Positions 34,209 to 42,625 of a DNA stretch of 64,000 nucleotides are shown here, piece by piece. The position numbers and the translations under genes are program-made. Every line of letters begins with the position of its first letter. Within the stretch, counting starts at the first letter, position 1. The stretch spans positions 1 to 64,000 of the forward strand of contig JAIOPL010000004.1 of assembly GCA_021413925.1 (NCBI GenBank). Reading direction: 5' to 3'. The notes below the pieces were generated by a model. The model did no database searches, was not told where the DNA came from, and saw only the letters and a program-made list of their open reading frames with translations. The stretch comes from Verrucomicrobiota bacterium. GTDB taxonomy: Bacteria > Verrucomicrobiota > Verrucomicrobiia > Chthoniobacterales > UBA6821.

Positions 34209-35357
34209 TTAAGCAGCCTTCTGTCGATTGATAGGATTTTTTGCAACGATGCGCACCAGTAGCTGTGTGAGGAGTGTATCCTCGGAGCCGTGCCCCCGCA
34301 GAAGAGCGGCATTGGCATCACGGCAGGCCAGAAATGCGGAGACGAGATGATCGCGGTCGAAGCGCGCGGCATTCACCGCGGCGAGTCCGATGCCGTAGGT
34401 ATTGAGCGTTCCATCCTTCTTGCGGGGTAGATGGGCGGTCTCCTCGGATCGAAGGCGTTTCAGGTCGGAGGCAAAGAACTGGGGTTGGGCGGGCGGTCGC
34501 ATTTTGTGACGCTCCATGAGATCCTTCGCCACGAGAAGATTACGCACGGTCGGGACGATGGCCGCAAGCAGGATGCCGATCGTGTTTTCCCCCTGACGGC
34601 GGAGTTGAGCCAGCGTATCAAGACAGAGAGGGAGGTTTCGTTTGTTGATAGCGTCGCTCAGGTCGAAGATTCCTCCGGCCCGGGTGAGGGGGACCAGATC
34701 GCGGACAAGGGTCTCGGTAATGATTGCTCCCTCACCGGCAGCCGTCGTGAGTTTTGCCAGTTCCGCATCCAGTTGACCCGAGCTTGCACCTACTCGGGTG
34801 GTCAGCACCACGGCGGCATGAGGATCCATTTTGACCCCTCGATCGCGGCAGCGGTCGATGACCCAATCAATGAGATCGTCCTCCGTAGCCCCGAAGCCGA
34901 AATCGGGTTTGTCGCAGAGCGTCGTCAAGGCGATCTCCGAGAGTTTCTTGTAAAAGGATTTCCGTTTGTCCGGCTCGGGAGCGCTGATCAGTAGGGTGAT
35001 GCCTCCGGGAAGTCCCTCCTCCAATAACTTCAGTAGTTTTTCCAAAGCATTCTGAACAGCCTCGGAACGTCCCTGCACGCTATCCTTCAGAAAGGTGACG
35101 CCTTTCATCCAGACGAGCTTTTCACCGAACATCGGAACAGTCAGGATTCCTTGAATGGTGCTTGCCACCATCTCTATCGAACAGTCGACGGTATCGGCCG
35201 GGGCCTCGATGACCTCAATGCCGAAACCTCCGTCATCCGCGGGAGCCAGCTTCGCGGCAAGTCCTTGGGCCGTACGCCGCACCTCCGCCTCGTCACTACC
35301 GGTCACGAAATGCAGATTCGGGCTCTTGGCTGCGGCTGGGGATTTGCGGGTGGCCAT
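34209..35357 (-). CDS. holA: DNA polymerase III subunit delta
   Basis: 382 residues; family about 340. The order of an N-terminal AAA-like domain ([25 protein letters not shown]), [31 protein letters not shown], then [30 protein letters not shown] and the C-terminal collar [45 protein letters not shown] is that of HolA. It opens the sliding clamp as part of the clamp loader. It has no Walker A of its own, as expected. Confidence 0.9.
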   Translation of the reverse strand: MATRKSPAAAKSPNLHFVTGSDEAEVRRTAQGLAAKLAPADDGGFGIEVIEAPADTVDCSIEMVASTIQGILTVPMFGEKLVWMKGVTFLKDSVQGRSEAVQNALEKLLKLLEEGLPGGITLLISAPEPDKRKSFYKKLSEIALTTLCDKPDFGFGATEDDLIDWVIDRCRDRGVKMDPHAAVVLTTRVGASSGQLDAELAKLTTAAGEGAIITETLVRDLVPLTRAGGIFDLSDAINKRNLPLCLDTLAQLRRQGENTIGILLAAIVPTVRNLLVAKDLMERHKMRPPAQPQFFASDLKRLRSEETAHLPRKKDGTLNTYGIGLAAVNAARFDRDHLVSAFLACRDANAALLRGHGSEDTLLTQLLVRIVAKNPINRQKAA

Positions 35358-35363
35358 CTAAGA

Positions 35364-35399
35364 AAGGCTGAAGTCTGAAGGCTAAAGGCTGAAGTATAA
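35364..35399. repeat. GGCTGAAG repeat filling the holA-uvrB spacer
   Basis: AAAGGCTGAAGTCTGAAGG followed by CTAAAGGCTGAAGTATAAA occupies nearly the whole 44 bases between the two genes. The unit equals that found inside ribD at 19941-19972. Confidence 0.75.
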
Positions 35400-35401
35400 A
35401 C

Positions 35402-37552
35402 TTATCTTCTCCATCCTTTTTTCGACTTGGTGAGTTTATCTTTTGATTTAGGACGGTTGGTCATGGAGGTGGTGACGGCGCCTCCGCCTTTCAGCTCCAT
35501 GATCTGGTCGCGAAGCAGGGCGGCGCGTTCGTACTCGAGTTTCTTGGAGGCCTCCTTCATCTCGCCCTCCAGTTCCTTGATCAGGCTGGTCACGTCAAGC
35601 GGCTGCTCCTGCACGCGCGCCGAAACGGCGTCCTCTCCCTCGAGGATGACCCGCAGGCTCTCCTGCACGGGGCGCTTCACGCTGTGAGGAATGATGCCGT
35701 GCTTCCGGTTATGCTCCATCTGACGACGGCGCCGATCCTCGGTGACCTCGAGAAGATCGCGGATGCTTCCGGTGATCTTGTCAGCAAAGAGAACAACCTC
35801 TCCGTTCACATGACGGGCGGCACGGCCCGCCGTCTGGATCAGGGAGGTGCGGCTGCGGAGGAAGCCCTCCTTGTCGGCATCCAGGACGCAGACAAGGCTG
35901 ACCTCGGGGAGATCGAGTCCCTCGCGGAGCAGGTTGATCCCGACTAGGATATCAAATTCCCCCGAGCGAAGTGAACGCAGGATCTCGACCCGCTCGATGG
36001 TGTCGATGTCGCTGTGAAGATAGCGGACCTTGAGACCCACATCCTTGAGATAGTCGGTAAGATCCTCGGCCGTGCGTTTGGTGAGAGTCGTGATCAATAC
36101 CCGTTCGTTGATTTCCACACGACAACGGCAGAGCTCAATGGTTTCGTCAATCTGGCCTTTGAGAGGGCGGATCATGATGCGCGGGTCGAGCAGGCCCGTG
36201 GGCCGGATGATCTGCTCCACGATAAGCTGGGAGCCAGTCGTGGAGGTGTCGAGCTCCTCAGTAGCGGCATTCGGCTTGATGAGGGAGAGGGGAATGGGTT
36301 GGGCCTGGAGCGTAGCCAGATCCACGAAGCCGGTGTTGCCTACCACGCTGTTGCGCAGTTCCAGAGGGGCCGGGGTCGCGCTGATGTAGAGACCTTGTCC
36401 GGTCGTCTGCATGAATTCGCTGAAGTTCAGAGGGCGGTTGTCTAGCGCGCTCGGCAGACGGAATCCGTACTCCACCAGAGTCATCTTGCGGGCCCGGTCC
36501 CCCGCATACATCCCCCCGACCTGAGGCAGGGTGGCATGGGACTCGTCCACCATCAGGAGGGTGTCTTCCGGCAGGAAGTCCATCAGCGTGTAGGGGCGGA
36601 CACCGGGATCGCGTCCGGTGAGGTGACGTGAGTAATTCTCGATGCCGTTGCAGTAGCCCATCTCCTGCATCATCTCGAGATCATACTCGGTGCGCATTTT
36701 CAGTCTCTGTGCCTCAAGGTACTTGCCGTTCTCTTCGAAGAATGCCACCCGCTCCACCATCTCCGTCCTGATACTCCTCATGGCCGTCTGCATCTTATCC
36801 TTTGGGGTCACGAACTGCTTCGCAGGGAAGAGGGTGAGGTGGGTCAGGTCTCCGCGGGACCGACCGGTGAGTGGATCGAAGAGGGCCATCCTGTCTACCT
36901 CGTCTCCGAAGAACTCGATCCGCACGGCCTCCTCGTCGTTCTGGGCCGGGAAGATCTCGAGCACATCGCCGCGGACGCGGAACTTGCCCCGGGCGAACTC
37001 GATCTCGTTCCGCTCGTAGAGCATCTCGACGATCCGCTTCAGTACCTCCTCGCGGGTGATCCGGTCTCCTTTCTTGAGGGTCATCACCATCTGCATGAAA
37101 TCCTCCGGCGAGGCCAGGCCATAGATGCAGGAGACGCTGGAGACCACGATCACATCGCGACGCGTCAGTAGGGAACTGGTGGTTGAGAGGCGTAGTCGCT
37201 CGATCTCCTCGTTAATCGAGCTGTCCTTCTCGATGTAGGTGTCCGAGCGGGGAATATAGGCCTCCGGCTGGTAGTAGTCGAAGTAGCTGACGAAGTACTC
37301 GACCGCGTTGTTGGGGAAGAACTGCTTGAACTCCGAGTAGAGCTGGGCGGCCAGCGTCTTATTGTGGGAAATGATCAGCGTCGGCCGATCCAGATTCTTG
37401 ATAATGTTGGCCGCCGTGAATGTCTTCCCGGAGCCGGTCACTCCCAGCAGGGTCTGGTGACGGTTCCCCATTCGGATCGAGCGTGTCAGCTTCTCGATCG
37501 CCTGCGCCTGATCTCCTTGGGGCTTGTAGTCGGAGCGGAGGTCAAAGGACAT
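35402..37552 (-). CDS. uvrB: Excinuclease ABC subunit B
   Basis: 716 residues from [23 protein letters not shown]. coli has 673. Walker A is GVTGSGKTF (37-45). The beta-hairpin that clamps DNA is [43 protein letters not shown] and the helicase motifs [19 protein letters not shown] and [22 protein letters not shown] follow, with the UvrC-contacting UVR motif ([21 protein letters not shown]) near the end. A basic tail ([15 protein letters not shown]) extends past it. The ATG at 37552 is preferred over 37606, which lies in a repeat. Confidence 0.98.
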   Translation of the reverse strand: MSFDLRSDYKPQGDQAQAIEKLTRSIRMGNRHQTLLGVTGSGKTFTAANIIKNLDRPTLIISHNKTLAAQLYSEFKQFFPNNAVEYFVSYFDYYQPEAYIPRSDTYIEKDSSINEEIERLRLSTTSSLLTRRDVIVVSSVSCIYGLASPEDFMQMVMTLKKGDRITREEVLKRIVEMLYERNEIEFARGKFRVRGDVLEIFPAQNDEEAVRIEFFGDEVDRMALFDPLTGRSRGDLTHLTLFPAKQFVTPKDKMQTAMRSIRTEMVERVAFFEENGKYLEAQRLKMRTEYDLEMMQEMGYCNGIENYSRHLTGRDPGVRPYTLMDFLPEDTLLMVDESHATLPQVGGMYAGDRARKMTLVEYGFRLPSALDNRPLNFSEFMQTTGQGLYISATPAPLELRNSVVGNTGFVDLATLQAQPIPLSLIKPNAATEELDTSTTGSQLIVEQIIRPTGLLDPRIMIRPLKGQIDETIELCRCRVEINERVLITTLTKRTAEDLTDYLKDVGLKVRYLHSDIDTIERVEILRSLRSGEFDILVGINLLREGLDLPEVSLVCVLDADKEGFLRSRTSLIQTAGRAARHVNGEVVLFADKITGSIRDLLEVTEDRRRRQMEHNRKHGIIPHSVKRPVQESLRVILEGEDAVSARVQEQPLDVTSLIKELEGEMKEASKKLEYERAALLRDQIMELKGGGAVTTSMTNRPKSKDKLTKSKKGWRR

Positions 37553-37558
37553 CTGGCG

Positions 37559-37592
37559 AAAAGTATAAAGGATGAAGTCAGAAGTATGAAAC
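37559..37592. repeat. GAAGTAT-type repeat upstream of uvrB
   Basis: AAAAGTATAAAGGATGAAGT followed by CAGAAGTATGAAACC: degenerate units of the kind that form the inverted repeat before ileS. It precedes the uvrB start by 6 bases. Confidence 0.6.
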
Positions 37593-37663
37593 CGAGAAAC
37601 ATTCATTCTCTACTCAAAGCATGGCCAGCGCAACAGAGGGATCCGTTCTCGGTCTTGCCCTCA

Positions 37664-37691
37664 TTTCCTGAGTTCCTGATTTCCCTATTAA
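37664..37691. repeat. TTTCCTGAGTTCCTGATTTCC spacer repeat
   Basis: Tandem TTCCTGA units followed by CTATTAAAC in the divergent spacer between uvrB and mqnE. It resembles the elements at 17326-17353 and 19088-19108, where the unit is followed by AGATTAA. Confidence 0.55.
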
Positions 37692-37745
37692 ACTCCTACA
37701 GATTCGATTCTGGCGAACCGATCGGGGGTGTTATAGAGTGGTCTA

Positions 37746-38882
37746 ATGAACAAGCGCCTGCTCGATCCTGCCCTCCTGCCCATCCTCGGGAAGGTTGAGG
37801 CCGGGGAAAGGCTCACCGGTGAGGAGGGGCTCTCACTCTATGCTTCGCGAGATCTGAACGGGCTTGGTTCTCTGGCCAACATCGTCCGGGAGCGCAAGAA
37901 CGGGAACGTGGCGACCTATGTCTTCAACCGCTACATCAACTACTCCAATATCTGCATCCTGAACTGCCAGTTCTGCGCCTTCAGCGCCAAGAAGCGGGAT
38001 GATCACGCCTTCGAGCTGGCCATCGCTGATGTGGCGGCCAAGACCAAGGAGGCCTGGGAAAACGGGGCGACCGAGATTCACATGGTGGGCGGGCTACACC
38101 CGACACTTCCCTCCTCGTGGTACCTGGAACTGCTCGGAGCCATGAAGGTGGCGGCACCGGGGATTCATCTGAAGGCCTTTACTGCAATCGAGATACGCCA
38201 TCTCTCGGACCGAATCTTCAAGAAACCGCTGAAGGAAACCCTCGAGATCCTCAGGGGCGCTGGACTCAATGCCTTGACTGGGGGAGGGGCTGAAATCTTC
38301 GACCAGGGAGTCCGCGACACCATCTGCCGGGGCAAAGAGACGGGAGAGGAGTGGATCGAGGTGCATCGCACCTGGCACAAGATGGGCCAGAGGAGCACAG
38401 CCACCATGCTTTACGGACACGTCGAGACGGCCGCTCACCGGATCGATCACCTCCTGAAACTCCGTGAGTTGCAGGACGAGACCCATGGATTCACGGGATT
38501 CATCCCCTTTGCCTTCGTCCCCGAGACGACGGAACTGGCCCATATCCGGCCCGCCTGCTCCACGGATGAACTGAAGAATCTGGCCATCTCTCGCCTCATG
38601 CTGGATAACTTCGACCATATCACCGCCTACTGGGTCAGCCTGGGGCTCCCGCTGGCCTCCATCGCCCTGAACTACGGGGTAGACGACCTTCATGGCACCA
38701 TCCAGGAGGAGAAGATCTTCCATATGGCCGGAGCAAAGACCCCCCAGCAGCAGACCATCGTGGCCATGGAGAAGGCCATCCGCGAGGCGGGTAGGGAGCC
38801 GATGCAACGAGACACCTTTTACCGCAGGATCGAGTCGACCGTTCCCAAGAAGGCGACCGCTTCTGAAACTGTTCCCGCGTGA
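37746..38882 (+). CDS. mqnE: Aminofutalosine synthase (radical SAM)
   Basis: 378 residues. The radical-SAM Cys motif CILNCQFCAF binds the 4Fe-4S cluster, with EIHMVGGLHPTLP, HLKAFTAIEI and NALTGGGAEIFDQGVRDTICRGKETGEEW following as in MqnE. It joins 3-enolpyruvoylbenzoate to SAM to make aminofutalosine, an early step of the futalosine route to menaquinone. Its stop overlaps the GTG start of mqnA by 4 bases, so the first two steps of the route are encoded together. Confidence 0.95.
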   Translation: MNKRLLDPALLPILGKVEAGERLTGEEGLSLYASRDLNGLGSLANIVRERKNGNVATYVFNRYINYSNICILNCQFCAFSAKKRDDHAFELAIADVAAKTKEAWENGATEIHMVGGLHPTLPSSWYLELLGAMKVAAPGIHLKAFTAIEIRHLSDRIFKKPLKETLEILRGAGLNALTGGGAEIFDQGVRDTICRGKETGEEWIEVHRTWHKMGQRSTATMLYGHVETAAHRIDHLLKLRELQDETHGFTGFIPFAFVPETTELAHIRPACSTDELKNLAISRLMLDNFDHITAYWVSLGLPLASIALNYGVDDLHGTIQEEKIFHMAGAKTPQQQTIVAMEKAIREAGREPMQRDTFYRRIESTVPKKATASETVPA

Positions 38883-39643
38883 GCATTCCCAGTCCCCGGA
38901 TAGGCTGCGTTCCTTATCTTAATGCCCGTCCTCTATTAGAGAGATTATCCTTTCCAATTCGTAAGTTGGTTCCCGCTAAGTTAGGTGAGGCCTTTCAGGT
39001 GGGTGAGTTAGATGTCGCACTGCTCTCTTCTATTGATGTTATTACACAGGAGAATCCCCATGCTGTTGACGGTATCTCGATCTCATCACGTGGTGATGTC
39101 CATAGTGTGGTTTTGGCCTATGAGGGGGATCTCAAGGAGGTCAAGAGGGTGGTGCTGGATCCAGCCTCCCATACCTCTAATGCCCTCCTGCGGATTGTGC
39201 TTGAGGAATTTCATGGAATCTCACCCGAGTATGTCCATTCTTTAGAGGGTGAAGCTAAAGAATGTGCCCGTTTGATGATTGGAGATCCTGCCATTCTTTA
39301 CAGGAAAGAGGCCCTTGCTTCAGAGATACGATTCCTGGATCTTGGGGGTGAGTGGTTCCGCCATACAGGTCTTTCATTTGTCTTTGCCATGTGGTCACTT
39401 AAGTCTGATTATACTTATAAAAAGGAGTTATCAGACATGCTCCGGAGTGCTAAGGAGCTGGGAATGGCCTCTCGACCCGAGATCGTCATCTGCGAGCCTG
39501 ATCCGGACTTCGCCTTGCACTATCTGACCGAGTCAATCCGCTATGATCTAGGAGATGAAGAGAAGGCCGGTCTTGCACTTTTCAGGGAGTTCTTGGAGAA
39601 AAAAGAAATCACTAAATCTCATAAGGAAATAATTTATTACTAA
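38879..39643 (+). CDS. mqnA: Chorismate dehydratase
   Basis: 254 residues from GTG 38879. RIGCVPYLNARPLLERL, GELDVALLSSIDVI, VHSVVLAYEGDLKEVKRVVLDPASHTSNALLRIVL and LIGDPAIL-like MIGDPAILYRKE are MqnA signatures. It dehydrates chorismate to 3-enolpyruvoylbenzoate, feeding MqnE. The gene is clearly AT-richer than its neighbours (many TTA, TCT, ATT codons) and ends KKEITKSHKEIIYY in very AT-rich DNA, although its overlap with mqnE is intact. Confidence 0.94.
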   Translation: MSIPSPRIGCVPYLNARPLLERLSFPIRKLVPAKLGEAFQVGELDVALLSSIDVITQENPHAVDGISISSRGDVHSVVLAYEGDLKEVKRVVLDPASHTSNALLRIVLEEFHGISPEYVHSLEGEAKECARLMIGDPAILYRKEALASEIRFLDLGGEWFRHTGLSFVFAMWSLKSDYTYKKELSDMLRSAKELGMASRPEIVICEPDPDFALHYLTESIRYDLGDEEKAGLALFREFLEKKEITKSHKEIIYY

Positions 39644-39662
39644 ATTATAATAGAATTTAAAA

Positions 39663-40025
39663 ATGAAACTTTTATTATCCCACTTAATTCTGATACTTCT
39701 GATTCCCTTAGCTTGTAAACTGCAAGCTCAGACTCAATCTCCTCAGCAGGTGCTTGCTGCCATGGACAAGTCCCGGGAGCAGGTGATCAGCCAACTCTCC
39801 TTCAGCGATAAGATGAAGATGAGATCGGCTCTGGGGGTCATCCAGAGCAATCCTCAATTCATCACGGCCAACAATGCGGTGAATAACGCCACAACTCCCG
39901 AGGCTAAGATCGAGGCGAGGAGGGCCTTTGCGAGGTTAAAACTCGATCTGATTTCCCAGCAAGATCCCTCGTTGAAGACGGTGGTGGAGAAGATCCGTTT
40001 GGCCCAGACCGCAGTTCTGAAATAA
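39663..40025 (+). CDS. Small exported protein
   Basis: 120 residues. The signal peptide MKLLLSHLILILLIPLACKLQAQ is probably cut after AQA or QAQ. The mature part is helical and charged (SPQQVLAAMDKSREQVISQLSFSDKMKMRSALGVIQSNPQF...EAKIEARRAFARLKLDLI). No family is recognised. The first 60 bases continue the AT-rich composition of the mqnA end; the rest is normal. It lies 19 bases after mqnA and may be co-transcribed. Confidence 0.7.
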   Translation: MKLLLSHLILILLIPLACKLQAQTQSPQQVLAAMDKSREQVISQLSFSDKMKMRSALGVIQSNPQFITANNAVNNATTPEAKIEARRAFARLKLDLISQQDPSLKTVVEKIRLAQTAVLK

Positions 40026-40103
40026 GGCATCTTTCTCTTCAGCTCCTGCGAATCCTGCAGAGGAGAGGGAAAGGTGGTCCGCAGTGAGGTTGATCAGGTG
40101 CGA

Positions 40104-40643
40104 TTACCTCCGGCTCCAGGAGGCCGATCCGCCGCGAAAGCCCGTGGCACTACCCGAGCCGTGACTCCAAGATGCGGAGCCGCCGCGGTAACCTGTTGCG
40201 CTGCCGCTGCCATCGCTCCAGGAGGCTGAACCCCCACGGGCACCCGAAGCGCTACCCGAGCCGTCGCTCCACGAGGCGGTGCCTCCCCGTGCACCATACG
40301 CATCTCCCGTACCGTCATAGGAGTATCCGTAGCCTCCGTGATAGTTATTGTAGTAGGCGCCGCTATTATACGCACCATGGTAGACGGCCGCATTGGCCGC
40401 GTTGACATAAGGCGTTGAGTAGACAGTGGCGCTCACGCTACGATAATAGGGGCTGGCATAGTAGGCTGCGGGATAGGAATAATAAAATCCTCCGTAGTAT
40501 CCGGGGCCGACCCAGCCATAACCGGGAGCCACGACAGGAGGAACATAGGCAGGCTGTGCATAGTTCATGTTATTGCAGGCGGCGAGGAGCAGGACCATAA
40601 TGCCAAGGAGGGAGGCCGAGAGGATGTGCGGGAGTGTTTTCAT
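40104..40643 (-). CDS. Repeat-containing Gly/Ser/Tyr-rich lipoprotein
   Basis: 179 residues. Signal peptide with lipobox LLAAC (Cys23). A Tyr/Pro/Gly-rich middle (APGYGWVGPGYYGGFYYSYPAAYYASPYY) is followed by four tandem units of about 17 residues with core RGGSASWSDGSGSA, the last truncated at RGGSASWSRR. No known domain. The repeat is 51 bases long in DNA and GC-rich, so the copy number may vary between strains. It may be a surface or periplasmic structural protein; it is co-directional with the DUF2092 gene upstream. Confidence 0.8.
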   Translation of the reverse strand: MKTLPHILSASLLGIMVLLLAACNNMNYAQPAYVPPVVAPGYGWVGPGYYGGFYYSYPAAYYASPYYRSVSATVYSTPYVNAANAAVYHGAYNSGAYYNNYHGGYGYSYDGTGDAYGARGGTASWSDGSGSASGARGGSASWSDGSGSATGYRGGSASWSHGSGSATGFRGGSASWSRR

Positions 40644-40680
40644 CGGATGGTTCGTGAATTGGGATTAAATCATAGTTTCC

Positions 40681-41436
40681 TTAGCGTCCGGCATCCTTGA
40701 GCACCGTCTTGAAGGGGATCTCCTTGAAGCCGGAGGGAGGGTGGAAAGTAAAGGCATCACCTAAGAACCAGGGGTGAAGGTTCCAGTGGGAGAACTCGAT
40801 GAACTTGCGGGGGAAGTTGGTCCTGTCAGTGAAGGTGGCGGCGAGTCTGTAGGGGAGTGCGACCTTGCCGGTGGAGATCCAGAGTTCCCAGTTCACGCCG
40901 GGTGCGCGGAAGGCGAGATGATCGCACAGGATGCCGTTGACCTTGGTTTGCCCCACGACGACAGCGCTCTGGATGTTCTTGGTAAGACGGGCTTCAGGGG
41001 CACTTACGAGCAGGGGGGAGAAGTGCAGATCGATGCCGGTCTGCTGACGGAGGCCAACGAGCATGTCGTCAATGGTCGCCGGTGCCTTGGTGGTCGAGTA
41101 AACCTTTGCCTTGGGGGCAACGGCCGAGACGGAGCTTCCATCGTAGAAAAACTCAAAGGCGGGTGCATCCCCTCCTTGGATCAGGCTCATCCTGTTCGGA
41201 CGCTCAAGGGCGACCTTGCCGAGCGAGCGGAGCGTGATGAACTGACCGGTGACGCACGGAACCTCGAGGATGCTGTTCGAGCGGAAGGTAAAGGCCTTGG
41301 CCTTGGAGAGGGTGGTGCTCATGCGCTTGAGATGGGCCACGGCATTGGGATCAATGCGTGCACTTGTCTCGGCATAAAGAGAGCTGGTCGACAACAAGAG
41401 GAGTGCGCTCAGGGAGAGGAGAAGCGTTTTTTTCAT
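40681..41436 (-). CDS. DUF2092 periplasmic protein
   Basis: 251 residues. Signal peptide MKKTLLLSLSALLLLSTSSLYAE. The mature protein has the DUF2092 pattern: LKRMSTTLSKAKAFTFRSNSILEVP, RPNRMSLI, FFYDGSSVSAVAPKAKVYSTTKAPATIDDML, and the closing NWELWISTGKVALPYRLAATF, related in plan to the LolA/LppX lipoprotein-carrier fold. It probably binds a lipid or lipoprotein in the periplasm; this is inferred from the fold only. Confidence 0.85.
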   Translation of the reverse strand: MKKTLLLSLSALLLLSTSSLYAETSARIDPNAVAHLKRMSTTLSKAKAFTFRSNSILEVPCVTGQFITLRSLGKVALERPNRMSLIQGGDAPAFEFFYDGSSVSAVAPKAKVYSTTKAPATIDDMLVGLRQQTGIDLHFSPLLVSAPEARLTKNIQSAVVVGQTKVNGILCDHLAFRAPGVNWELWISTGKVALPYRLAATFTDRTNFPRKFIEFSHWNLHPWFLGDAFTFHPPSGFKEIPFKTVLKDAGR

Positions 41437-41665
41437 TAGGAATCAGTAGGGAGTTAGAGGGAATAGTCATGCTTGGATGGGAAACTTCCAGTTTAAAAGA
41501 CTGCATTGGCAAACAGAGAAACCTAAAAATATTACCACCTAAATATTTGCCCATTTTATGCATGCTTGGCAGTGATGAGAGCACTTTTGGATGAGTCGTG
41601 AATGGATCCTTTCCTTCCATTGTGGCTGGTTTTGAATCTAGTGTGCCTCATGATAGGTGCTTTTC

Positions 41666-42625
41666 ATGAAACGAGATCCAAATAATTTACAATGTTTGCC
41701 GCGCATCCTTTTTGCGGCCCTCGCAATGATTTGCGGCGGTTGCGCCGTAGCGAGTCACGCGATCAAATCTGATTTCACGACCTACAACTCGATTATCCAG
41801 TTCAACCAGTCCCAGCAGATGCTGATGAACTTGGTGCGCCTGCACTATAGGGAGTCGCCTTCGTTCCTCCAGGCGGGTTCGCTCACCGCTTCCTACGAGA
41901 GCACGGCTACCGCTGATGGAGGGATCAGCGGTCTCAGCGGTCTTAGCGGATTGGTTGCCCAATCGGCCAATGTGGCTACCGGTTACGGAGACCTGAAATA
42001 CAATTTCTCGGCGAAGCCGACAATCACCTACACGCCGATCGACGGGAAGAATTACGTTCAGGAATTTCTCACCGAGATCTCCCCAGATACCTTTTGCCTA
42101 CTTTTAAAATCGGGTTGGAAGATCGAAAAGCTGGGCAATCTTCTTGTCGATAAGGTCATCCCCGAAGAGGGAAAAAAAATGATTAACCGTGGCGATGCCA
42201 AGAGTTATCCGAGGTATCAGGCCTGGTTGAAGTCTCTGCAAGCCGCCCAAGACAAGGATGAGCTTGATGTCATTGCGGGTGAGCAGGGAACGGAGATCAG
42301 GGCCGAAAATCAGATGACTCCCGTGAAGAGGATCGTCTTCCGCTCGCTTTTGGACGTGATGTTCAATGCAGCCATGAGTACCGAGACCCCGTCGATCCAT
42401 CGGAAACGGATCAGGCCGAATGAGAGGAATCCCGAGATAACGATCCATGCCTCCTTCTTGCCCCCTAATGACGCCTCGGTCTGGGTGAGATTTGCTGGGC
42501 ATTACTACAGCATAAGTAATTCCGACGTCACTTCGAAGGACACCTTTGCCCTTCTGATGGAGCTTTATAGGCTGCAGGCTGCGCCATCAACAGGAGCACC
42601 CGTCCTGACGATCCCCGCCCGATGA
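41666..42625 (+). CDS. Lipoprotein of unknown function
   Basis: 319 residues from ATG 41666; a GTG at 41657 is in frame. The signal peptide ends in ICGGC. A conserved-looking block FTTYNSIIQFNQSQQMLMNLVRLHYRESPSFLQ follows, a pattern I know from uncharacterised Gram-negative lipoproteins, then a Gly/Ser-rich stretch (ISGLSGLSGLVAQSA). The remainder is mixed alpha/beta. Its stop overlaps the start of the MscS gene by 4 bases. The 230 bases upstream are an AT-rich divergent spacer with no visible gene. Confidence 0.75.
   Translation: MKRDPNNLQCLPRILFAALAMICGGCAVASHAIKSDFTTYNSIIQFNQSQQMLMNLVRLHYRESPSFLQAGSLTASYESTATADGGISGLSGLSGLVAQSANVATGYGDLKYNFSAKPTITYTPIDGKNYVQEFLTEISPDTFCLLLKSGWKIEKLGNLLVDKVIPEEGKKMINRGDAKSYPRYQAWLKSLQAAQDKDELDVIAGEQGTEIRAENQMTPVKRIVFRSLLDVMFNAAMSTETPSIHRKRIRPNERNPEITIHASFLPPNDASVWVRFAGHYYSISNSDVTSKDTFALLMELYRLQAAPSTGAPVLTIPAR

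Noticed and set aside
40104-40310. CRISPR-like regular 51-base spacing
   Set aside because: The repeats are in frame within a lipoprotein gene and encode a 17-residue motif.
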